A DNA stretch of 64,000 nucleotides from JBFFMO01 sp041390025 (lineage in GTDB: Bacteria; Myxococcota_A; Bradymonadia; Bradymonadales; Bradymonadaceae): positions 212,185 to 276,184 of the forward strand of contig JAWKQR010000002.1 in assembly GCA_041390025.1 (NCBI GenBank), read 5' to 3'. The position numbers were made by a program, and so were the translations under genes. The number at the start of each line of letters is the position of its first letter. Positions within the stretch are counted from its first letter, which is position 1. Of the stretch, positions 45,940 to 53,125 are shown one piece after another. The notes beneath the pieces were generated by a model. The model worked only from the letters and a program-made list of their open reading frames with translations, did not search any database and was not told where the DNA came from.

Positions 45940-46815
45940 CCGCGCGGCGCGGCATCGACAGGTTTTTGGGTCTTGCGACCCAGACCGTCGCCGCGAAAAC
46001 CACCGCCGCGCCCGTCAGCGCGGTGGGGGTTGGCACCTCATCGAAAAACGCCATGCCTTACACGAACGCAAACGCCTTTTACGGCTGCGGTAAGGTCATG
46101 GTCACCCGCGCGCGGCAACTTCTCGAGCGCTAAACCCTTGCGTCAGCCGCACCTGTCAAACTGTTCAGTGTGACGCCCACCGGAACCATCCAAAGACACT
46201 CAAGGCGGTGGGCAGGCGCGGTGGCTGGCGTCCACGGCAAGACAAACAGGATCGACATCAATGGGATCCACAGCACAACAACGCTGGCGTGATCCGTTGT
46301 GCCCAAGCGTCTACGATCGACGTAGGCGGCGGCGCTAAAGGCCGCCCCAGCCACGGCCGCCCACACCACCAGACAGGCAGTGCGCCTTCACCGCCAAAGA
46401 TGAACGCTGGTTGGGCGATCAGTGCGACGCCAACCAGAAGGCTGCAACTGCACCCTGGCCCAGCCGCGCGGCGTGATCGACTCGGCCAAAAGATTGCAGC
46501 CGCGAAGAGTAGTGCGACCATAACCGGGTTGGTGTAGTGGATGACCGTGCTTCGGCCGGGGGCAGAACCGCCACCGAATAAAAGAAACAACATCTCCCAA
46601 CCCCAACAAACCACGAAGCGCCAAGAGTCGTCGATCGACCCCCAACGGGCGCTGACGCGTGCGCGCACCATCAGTAGCTGAGTAACAACGCCACGATCGA
46701 GCGTCCGAGGACGACTTCCTGAGAAAGGAAGGTGAGCCCCGGCCAGCTTGGCGAACACGCTCATCAAAGCTGAACCAAAGGCCCCCTCGACCATGTAACG
46801 AAGACCAGCAGGCAT
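45940..46815 (-). pseudogene. Decayed EamA/DMT-family transporter, paralogue of 51004-51861
   Basis: On the minus strand the frames join to a copy of the intact transporter at 51004: MPAGLRYMVEGAFGSALMSV against MTLGLRYMVESAFYFSIMSV, VIHYTNPVMVALLFAA against VIQYTNPVLVAVLAAL, LIAQPAFIFG, and at the 3' end KAFAFV...GMAFFDEVPTPTAL against VVFAFVWGLLLFDEVPAWPAV. Several indels and stops break it. The 3' end abuts the stop of the pseudokinase gene. Confidence 0.8.
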
Positions 46816-46988
46816 CTGCACCTCGCGGCGCGCAGGTGTACAGCACGCCATGGGCGCCGGCAACTGCTGACCCATAAATGGCTTGGACCCATGCGACGCC
46901 GAACATGACCACTGGCACGCGGTTTGCGTTGCAACAGCCACGGTCACTTCTTGGCTTTACGTCAAGGAAACTGGCGAGGTGTTCCGAA

Positions 46989-47936
46989 ATGTTGCAACGC
47001 GTGTTTCAAATCATTGGTTCCATGAGCATGGTGTCGGCCATCCTGTTCGTCGGGCATCTTTCGCAGGCCGAAGACGACCCGCTGGTCGTGGGTGCGTCGC
47101 TCGCCAAGACCGGCTCAGGCTCCATTCCGCGTGTTCAAGCTGTCACGGGCAGCTTGGAAAACCCCAACGCCGCCGCGGGGTTTCCAGCGCTTGCCGGGAT
47201 GAATGCGGCGTACCTTGAGCGCCAGTTGCTGGACATGAAGGCCGCAAAGCGCGAGATCAATCCTGCGATGAAACCAATCATCGACGGGCTGACCGACGGG
47301 CAAATTCGCGCCGCAAGCACGTACTACGCGACGGCAGAAACCCAAGCCGGTGCCGGCCACTGGAGACATCGAAAGACGCGACGAAGTGGCTGGTAGGCGC
47401 GGCAACTGGGACGCAGGCGTTCCCGCGTGTTCACAATGTCATGGCCCCAATGGCCGGGGTATCAACGAGGTCTTCCCAAGCTTGGCCGGCCAGAGTGCGC
47501 TCTACATGACCAACCAAATCGCGGCGTGGAAGAAGGGGACTCGCACCAACGACACCAACGGTTTGATGGCGAGCGTCGCCAAGCGCATCAGCGACGCCGG
47601 CCTTTGCGGCACCGCTAAGTCGTGGCGATGGTTGTTGTTGTCGTCGCGCCGCGCGCGTCCATCGATGTCGCTCACCACCGCGTGTTCATCGTGTTCATTT
47701 TAAAGGTTCGTTTGTTCGAAGCCTACAACTGGGGTGCGGGCATGCATCGGTTGAACACAGCAGCCGGCTTTATCAAAGCGAATATGCCGCTTGGAAAGGC
47801 CGACCTGACCGACCAACAAGCGTGGGACGTTGCCGCCTACATCAACAGCCAGCCTCGCCCCAAAGATCCGCGACAGGTGGCGACCATCGCCGAAAACAAG
47901 ACCAAGAATCACGATGAAGACTGCCTCTACGGGGAA
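46989..47936 (+). pseudogene. Frameshifted c-type cytochrome gene or genes
   Basis: Starts with a signal-like MLQRVFQIIGSMSMVSAILF. A first cytochrome c4-like domain follows, whose heme motif ACSSCHG is out of frame with its flanks (FPALAGMNAAYLERQLLDM). A second domain has ACSQCHGPNGRGINEVFPSL. A third segment reads CSSC then, after an indel, GAGMHRLNTAAGFIKANMPL and AWDVAAYINSQPRP, like the C terminus of TsdA/SoxX-type cytochromes. At least three indels separate these pieces, so it may be one or two genes. The porin gene follows directly. A thiosulfate-oxidising role is plausible from the third segment only. Confidence 0.7.
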
Positions 47937-47940
47937 GAAC

Positions 47941-49188
47941 ATGACGGCAAAACGCTGGGTACCGGTGTGGCTCGCGCTCGCTAGCCTTGTGCCAAATCCT
48001 GCCTTCGCCGCGACGTGGACGATGTTGCAAGGCACCGAAGAGGGCCGTCCGGAGACCGCGTTTCAGCCGTTTGGTTTTATCCAACCAAGCTACGAGCAGG
48101 TGTTCGCTGAGCCCGTGGAGGGCCTGGCGTCGGAGGCGTTGCAGCCTTACAACGGCCGGGTTGCGGTGTTCAACACGGTGGGGCCAGAGGACTCCGAGGT
48201 CAGTTTCCGCGTCACCCGTGCGCGTTTGGCCGCCCGCGGCACCATCCCCGAGACCGACGGCGCGGTGAACTACTTCATCATGCTCGCCGCGGGTCAAAAC
48301 GCGTTGGTGGGGGACAACGGCGTGGCGCTGACCGACGCGTCGATCACGTACAACGCACCGTGGTTTCGCCTGCGAGCTGGCCAGTTCAAGATCCCTATGA
48401 TCGACGAATCCCTAGAGGCAGTGCCGATCTCGGGCGATGCCATCAAGTTCTCGAACGTGACCGAACGCCTTTTGTTCGAGCGCCCACTCGTCGGCGGGCA
48501 GTTCACCGGCCAAGCGTATGGGTTCCGCGACCTCGGTGTGATGGCGTTTGATTCCCATAAGGTGGGCGACTTTGAGCTCAGCTACGCGACGTGGCTGACC
48601 AACGGGGGCGCAGGAGCCGTCAACGTTGGGGATGGCCTTGATGTGGGCGTCTGGTCGCAGGGCGCATGGTTGCTGGACGACCGGCGGTTTCATCCAGAGC
48701 GCGACGAGCTCGCGCTCTACGCGTTTGCGACCACCGGCGAGCGCAACGACACCGTCGAGACACGTCAACGCACGCGACTTGGCGGGGGCATTCAATACCG
48801 TCAACACGGTGTGCGGCTGCGGGTCGAAGGCGTGTTCGCCCATGGAGTGATTCCCGGCGGGGCGACACCTCCCTTCCGAGGGGAGCCGGTTGGCCTGCTC
48901 GACGGCGATGCGTGGGGCATCACGTTTCTGTCGGGATATCGCATCGTTTCTTGGTTTGAGGTCAATGCCGGCGCGAACCAGCTTCGCACCGCGGTGGGCC
49001 GCGGCGCCGACGCGCGCGTCTTCAATGAGGTCGTTTTGGGGGCACAACTGTTTGCCTCTGCCAAAGCCAAGCTTATGTTGAACGGCATCGTGCCGTGGAT
49101 TCAGGCCGATGAGGCCGGACCAGACGCCAAAAGGATTCTGGATACCGCTGCACCGCGTGTTGTGGTGCAAGGCACTATCGCTTTTTAG
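47941..49188 (+). CDS. Outer membrane porin, OprO/OprP-like
   Basis: A 415-residue protein with a signal peptide (MTAKRWVPVWLALASLVPNPAFA) and a beta-barrel body: FGFIQPSYEQVF, VTRARLAARG, NYFIMLAAGQNAL, WFRLRAGQFKIPMIDE (typical of phosphate-selective porins), FRDLGVMAFD, and a terminal VVVQGTIAF ending in Phe. ATG 47941 follows GGGGAAGAAC. The upstream cytochrome locus and the downstream DUF302 gene (9 bases) run in the same direction, so they were likely one unit for an anionic substrate such as an oxyanion of sulfur; that is inference. Confidence 0.85.
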   Translation: MTAKRWVPVWLALASLVPNPAFAATWTMLQGTEEGRPETAFQPFGFIQPSYEQVFAEPVEGLASEALQPYNGRVAVFNTVGPEDSEVSFRVTRARLAARGTIPETDGAVNYFIMLAAGQNALVGDNGVALTDASITYNAPWFRLRAGQFKIPMIDESLEAVPISGDAIKFSNVTERLLFERPLVGGQFTGQAYGFRDLGVMAFDSHKVGDFELSYATWLTNGGAGAVNVGDGLDVGVWSQGAWLLDDRRFHPERDELALYAFATTGERNDTVETRQRTRLGGGIQYRQHGVRLRVEGVFAHGVIPGGATPPFRGEPVGLLDGDAWGITFLSGYRIVSWFEVNAGANQLRTAVGRGADARVFNEVVLGAQLFASAKAKLMLNGIVPWIQADEAGPDAKRILDTAAPRVVVQGTIAF

Positions 49189-49197
49189 GAGAACAAG

Positions 49198-49581
49198 ATG
49201 ATTACGGACCTCAAGAAACAACTGGACTGCTCGTTCGAACAAGCCCTCGAACGTGTGCCCGAAGCGCTCGCCAAGGAAGGTTTTGGTGTGCTGACGCGCA
49301 TCGACATCAAAGAAACGTTCAAGAAGAAGCTCGACGTGGACTTCCGTCCCTACACGATCCTCGGTGCCTGCGCGCCCAAGATGGCCCACGAAGCCTTGTC
49401 CACGGAGCTTGAAATCGGGTTGATGTTGCCTTGCAATGTCATCGTCTACCAAGACGGAGACAAAGTGACCGTCAAGGCCGTGGATCCTGAGCGAACCCTG
49501 GGTTCGACGGGCATCGAGGGCCTCTCCGACGTGGCGGCGCTCGTAAAAACGAAGCTTGCGGCAGCCTTGACGCATCTATGA
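49198..49581 (+). CDS. DUF302-domain protein
   Basis: A 127-residue protein matching DUF302 throughout: SFEQALERVPEALAKEGFGV, DIKETFKKKLDVDFRPYTIL, GACAPKMAHEALSTELEIG, LPCNVIVYQDGDKVTVKAVDP. There is no signal peptide. The family is often found beside sulfur or redox genes, but its function is unknown. Shine-Dalgarno TAGGAGA precedes ATG. It is followed by a GC hairpin at 49585. Confidence 0.9.
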   Translation: MITDLKKQLDCSFEQALERVPEALAKEGFGVLTRIDIKETFKKKLDVDFRPYTILGACAPKMAHEALSTELEIGLMLPCNVIVYQDGDKVTVKAVDPERTLGSTGIEGLSDVAALVKTKLAAALTHL

Positions 49582-49584
49582 CGC

Positions 49585-49600
49585 CGGGCTTGTAAGCCCG
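49585..49600 (+). terminator. GC hairpin after the DUF302 gene
   Basis: CGGGCTTGTAAGCCCG forms a 7-bp stem immediately after the DUF302 stop. There is no T-tract, so it may be a weak terminator, an mRNA 3' stabiliser or an extragenic palindrome. Confidence 0.4.
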
Positions 49601-49644
49601 CGTTCGCCGTATTACCCATAGGCGGACTCTACCGTGAGGACGCC

Positions 49645-50985
49645 ATGCTCGACCTTTCCCCGTACCTGCAAAGATACCAAGACCGCCTCGACACCCACGC
49701 CATTCGCATCGAAACACGCGCGATCGAAAATGGGTTGGGCGACCTGCAAACGCATCTTCCTGCCGGAAAATGGCTGGTCGCCGTCGACGACAACACGTGG
49801 CGCGTGGCGGGGGAGCGTCTGGCGGCCGTGCTCGATGCTGCCGGTCAGCCGTGGCAGCGCTGGGATGTGCCGTGTCTGCACGACGAGGAACACCCGATGT
49901 GCGACGATGCCCGGGTGGACCTGTGTCAGGCCGCGCTCAAAGAATCTGGCGCCGTCGCCGGCGTCGCCGTCGGCAGCGGCACCATCAACGATGTTGTCAA
50001 ACTCGCAGCCTTTAAGGCCGGCATCCCCATGGCATGCGTGGGAACCGCACCCTCGATGAACGGGTTTACCTCCGGGATCGCGGCGGTTCTGTCCGACGGC
50101 GTTAAGACGACCGTCCCATGCACCGCACCCGTGGTTGTGATCGCCGACGTCGACGTCATGGCGGAGTCACCAGCTCGCATGATTCAAAGCGGCCTGGGTG
50201 ACCTGTTGTCCAAGCCCGTGTCAAACTCCGACTGGGCGCTCAGCGCGATCCTGACTGGTTCCGCGTTTTCCGAGGAGGCCATGGGCATCATCGAGGCCGG
50301 CTCGGACATGTTGGACGGCGTCGCGCCCAAATTGCCGTCGCGCGACCGCGAGGCCGTCGCTGGGCTTTGTGGATCGCTGATGCTCTCGGGGCTCGCGATG
50401 AGCGTCGCGGGTTCGTCGAGCCCAGCGTCAGGCGGTGAGCATCTGATCAGCCATTTCATCGACATGACGGCGCATGCCTACGACCTACCGTACGATTTTC
50501 ATGGGTGTCAGGTGGGTGTGGGCACGCTCACGACCGCCTTCATCTACGAAAAATTGAAGGCCCTCGACCCGGCCACGATCGACATCGAGCAACGTGTTGG
50601 CGAGCTGCTGCCCTGGGAGGACTACCGAGAAGTGCTGCGGGAGCGATTTGACGTGCTGTTCTCGGCCGTTGAAAAACACGCCCATCCGGCGTACCCGACC
50701 CGGGACCAGTTGCGCGCGCGGCTGACGGAGGTCATCGCGCGCTGGGACGAACTGATGGTGGGCATCAGTCACACCCTTCGCACGGAGGCTAGCATCGAGG
50801 GCGAGCTGCGGGACGCGGGGTGTCCGGTCCGATTTAAGGACCTCGGCATCGATCGTGAGCGCGCTCGGGCCGCGGTGCTTTACTCCAAGGACATCCGAAA
50901 CCGCTACACCATATTGCACCTGGCTTGGGAGCTTGGTTTGTTGGACGCTTGGGGCAACGAAGCGCTCGACCTGCTCTGGGAATAA
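49645..50985 (+). CDS. Glycerol-1-phosphate dehydrogenase-like enzyme (AraM/EgsA family)
   Basis: A 446-residue protein. AVGSGTINDVVKLAAF (NAD loop), VGTAPSMNGFTSGIAA, CTAPVVVIADVDVMAESP, QSGLGDLLSK (metal Asp), SGGEHLISHFIDM (metal His) and FHGCQVGVGTL (metal His) are the AraM/G1PDH signature. The archaeal enzyme makes the sn-glycerol-1-phosphate of archaeal lipids; bacterial AraM is a nickel-dependent homologue. The extra 80 residues at the C terminus match neither closely by eye. Neighbouring EamA and DedA genes on the same strand suggest membrane lipid or metabolite handling. Confidence 0.87.
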   Translation: MLDLSPYLQRYQDRLDTHAIRIETRAIENGLGDLQTHLPAGKWLVAVDDNTWRVAGERLAAVLDAAGQPWQRWDVPCLHDEEHPMCDDARVDLCQAALKESGAVAGVAVGSGTINDVVKLAAFKAGIPMACVGTAPSMNGFTSGIAAVLSDGVKTTVPCTAPVVVIADVDVMAESPARMIQSGLGDLLSKPVSNSDWALSAILTGSAFSEEAMGIIEAGSDMLDGVAPKLPSRDREAVAGLCGSLMLSGLAMSVAGSSSPASGGEHLISHFIDMTAHAYDLPYDFHGCQVGVGTLTTAFIYEKLKALDPATIDIEQRVGELLPWEDYREVLRERFDVLFSAVEKHAHPAYPTRDQLRARLTEVIARWDELMVGISHTLRTEASIEGELRDAGCPVRFKDLGIDRERARAAVLYSKDIRNRYTILHLAWELGLLDAWGNEALDLLWE

Positions 50986-51003
50986 CCTTACGGAAGGCGA
51001 CCG

Positions 51004-51861
51004 ATGACGCTCGGCCTGCGGTACATGGTTGAGAGCGCTTTCTACTTCAGCATCATGAGTGTTCTCGTGAAGTTTGCGGGTCGAACGGTGCCTTTCCAAG
51101 AGATTGTCTTGGCACGCACCGCTGTGGCGTTTGTGGCGAGCATCGTGATGCTCCGTGCGCGGGGCATCAGCGTCTGGGGCGTGAATCGACCGCTGCTGGT
51201 GCTGCGCGGCGTGTTGGGTTTCGTCGGGCTGGTGTGTTTCTATTACTCCATTACCCACCTGCCGTTGGCCGACGCGAGCGTCATTCAATACACGAACCCC
51301 GTGCTCGTGGCGGTGTTGGCGGCGTTGCTCCTTGGTGAAGCATTGACGGTGGGTGTGGTGGTCTCAGCGATCGCGTGTTTCATCGGCGTGGTGATGATCG
51401 CGCGGCCGGCGTTTCTTTTTGGCGCGCACGAACCGCTGCCACCCGTGGCGCTCGCGGCCGCCATCACCGGTGCCTTGGTGAGCTCGTTCGCCTACACGGT
51501 CGTGCGTAAACTCGGAGCCACCGACCACCCGATTGTCATCGTCTTCTGGTTTCCGCTGGTGGCCCTGCCGTTTGCGTTGCCGTGGGCGATCTCGACAGGA
51601 TACGTACCCAATGTCCATGAGCTCGCGTTGTTGCTCGGCGTGGGCATTGCCACGCAGGCCGCCCAAGTACGGATGACCCAAGGGCTTCAGCTCGAACAGG
51701 CCGGCAGAGCGACGTCGATCACGTACTTGCAGGTCGTCTTTGCGTTTGTGTGGGGTCTTCTGCTCTTTGACGAGGTGCCCGCATGGCCGGCTGTGCTGGG
51801 CGCGGTCACGGTGTTGGCCGCGGTTGTCTTTGTCGCACGAAGCCGGAGAGCCCATGGGTGA
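51004..51861 (+). CDS. EamA/DMT-family transporter
   Basis: A 285-residue protein with about ten hydrophobic helices in two EamA repeats: YMVESAFYFSIMSVLVKFAG, VLRGVLGFVGLVCFYYSI, HLPLADASVIQYTNPVLVAV and FAFVWGLLLFDEVPAW. Substrate unknown (RhtA/YdcZ-like amino acid or metabolite exporters are typical). A decayed paralogue lies at 45940-46815. GGAAGG precedes ATG, and the stop overlaps the DedA gene by 8 bases. Confidence 0.9.
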   Translation: MTLGLRYMVESAFYFSIMSVLVKFAGRTVPFQEIVLARTAVAFVASIVMLRARGISVWGVNRPLLVLRGVLGFVGLVCFYYSITHLPLADASVIQYTNPVLVAVLAALLLGEALTVGVVVSAIACFIGVVMIARPAFLFGAHEPLPPVALAAAITGALVSSFAYTVVRKLGATDHPIVIVFWFPLVALPFALPWAISTGYVPNVHELALLLGVGIATQAAQVRMTQGLQLEQAGRATSITYLQVVFAFVWGLLLFDEVPAWPAVLGAVTVLAAVVFVARSRRAHG

Positions 51862-52486
51862 TGCGCAAGCGTGGTTCGATTGGATCTCGGCACTGCCACT
51901 GGCATGGGGGCTCTCGGTCATCGCCGCGTCGGCGCTGATCGAGTACATCTTTCCGCCGTTTCCGGGCGACACGGTGGTCGTCGTCGCCGCTGTGCTTGTT
52001 CCCAACGCCGGCTGGCCGTTTGCCGCCGTGTTCGGCGTGGTATTGCTCGGCAGCCTTGTCGGCGCGATGCTGTCGTACGCGCTTGGCCGCTGGGTGGCGA
52101 ATCTGCCTCCCGCGCATTGGCTCGCGCGGCGGCTTTCCTCGCCTTCAATGGCCCCACGCATCGAGAAAGTCGTGACTGGATTTCAAAAACATGGATCGGT
52201 GTACATCTTGTTGAACCGTTTTCTGCCCGCATTTCGCAGTGTTTTTTTCGTCGCGGCCGGCATGGCTGGATTGCCGCCCTTGCGGGTTGCGCTGTTTGCT
52301 GTGCTGAGCGCCGCGTTTTGGAATGCGGCGTTGATGGGCGCGGGATGGCTTGTTGGCTACAATCTGACGACCCTCGCGTCGTGGGTCGAGTCGTACGGCC
52401 TCGCTGTGCTTCTCGCGATGCTCGCGACGGCGATCTTTTGGTGGTTTCGCTCCGCAGCGTCAAAAAAACGACGGCCCGATGCCTGA
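51854..52486 (+). CDS. DedA/SNARE-associated family membrane protein
   Basis: A 210-residue protein: ALIEYIFPPFPGDTVVVVAA matches the DedA motif (E..xP..PGE, with Asp in place of Glu), GAMLSYALGRW and VYILLNRFLPAFRSVFFVAAG carry the conserved F.RF.P..R pattern, and a long C-terminal helix ends in basic KKRR. DedA proteins flip lipid carriers such as undecaprenyl phosphate or phospholipids. ATG 51854 lies inside the EamA gene. Confidence 0.9.
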   Translation: MGDAQAWFDWISALPLAWGLSVIAASALIEYIFPPFPGDTVVVVAAVLVPNAGWPFAAVFGVVLLGSLVGAMLSYALGRWVANLPPAHWLARRLSSPSMAPRIEKVVTGFQKHGSVYILLNRFLPAFRSVFFVAAGMAGLPPLRVALFAVLSAAFWNAALMGAGWLVGYNLTTLASWVESYGLAVLLAMLATAIFWWFRSAASKKRRPDA

Positions 52487-52682
52487 GGTTTCATGCGGGT
52501 CAAAAACAGGTGCTATGTGGAAGTCCAACACTGGCGCGGACTTGCGATTTCGGGCAAAAAGTTTGCCTCGCGGATCCACGTGGCCTATAAAGGAATGGCG
52601 CGAGCGCAAATTGCGTTAGCCCATCAACGATTCCATTTTTCCGTCGGCTTGTGTGATGGACACAAGTCGGGAGGGTAGTGCT

Positions 52683-52982
52683 TTGACCGATCATAAGAAG
52701 CAACAGTCGCAGGCGCCTACAACCGTCATTGAACGTGAAGACCTCTCGACGTTAACGCCGGAAGAAGAAAAGACGTTGCGAATGGCCCATGGCCTGACCG
52801 AAGCCGACGACCACGTGCTCAGCTTTGCTCTGGGCGCTTCCGAGGACACTCGCCTCAAGCTCGCCCTGATGGAAAAAGAGCTCATGATGGCGTTCCAGCG
52901 CGCGCCAGGACCCGACCTTCAGCTTGAAGAGCACCACATCGATGCCAAAGCCCGCATCATCGACCAGCTACGCAAGTCCTGA
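52683..52982 (+). CDS. Small acidic hypothetical protein
   Basis: About 99 residues from TTG 52683, which has GGGAGGG 8 bases upstream (alternative ATG 52653 lacks one). Highly charged: TPEEEKTLRMAHGL, FALGASEDTRLKLALMEKEL, IDAKARIIDQLRKS. I recognise no domain. A clear terminator follows, supporting it as a real monocistronic gene. Confidence 0.65.
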   Translation: MTDHKKQQSQAPTTVIEREDLSTLTPEEEKTLRMAHGLTEADDHVLSFALGASEDTRLKLALMEKELMMAFQRAPGPDLQLEEHHIDAKARIIDQLRKS

Positions 52983-53008
52983 TTTTTTGCGGCAGCGTAC
53001 GTGACTGA

Positions 53009-53032
53009 AGGCGGGTTCTACCCGCCTTTTTT
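53009..53032 (+). terminator. Rho-independent terminator
   Basis: Stem AGGCGGG, loop TTCTA, stem CCCGCCT, then T6. It sits 27 bases after the small acidic protein gene and before the methyltransferase-GspE gene. Confidence 0.9.
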
Positions 53033-53101
53033 CGTGGGCGGTCTGACAAGTTTCTATTGCACCAATGGCCCAGCACGACTAGGAATCGTCTACACATTTG
53101 C

Positions 53102-53114
53102 CCTAAAAGTTAGG
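53102..53114. promoter_or_regulatory. Inverted repeat CCTAAAAGTTAGG
   Basis: An inverted repeat CCTAA-AAG-TTAGG 12 bases upstream of the methyltransferase-GspE start. A similar CCTAACGTTAGG lies just upstream of the SpoIID-like lipoprotein gene (56483-56494). They may be operator sites or chance. Confidence 0.3.
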
Positions 53115-53125
53115 TCGAGGTTGCC

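Noticed and set aside
47640..47705. Third heme motif CSSC followed by Ser as a variant heme site
   Set aside because: Removing one T in the sequence gives CSSCH, so the odd residue is best explained by the indels that break this stretch.
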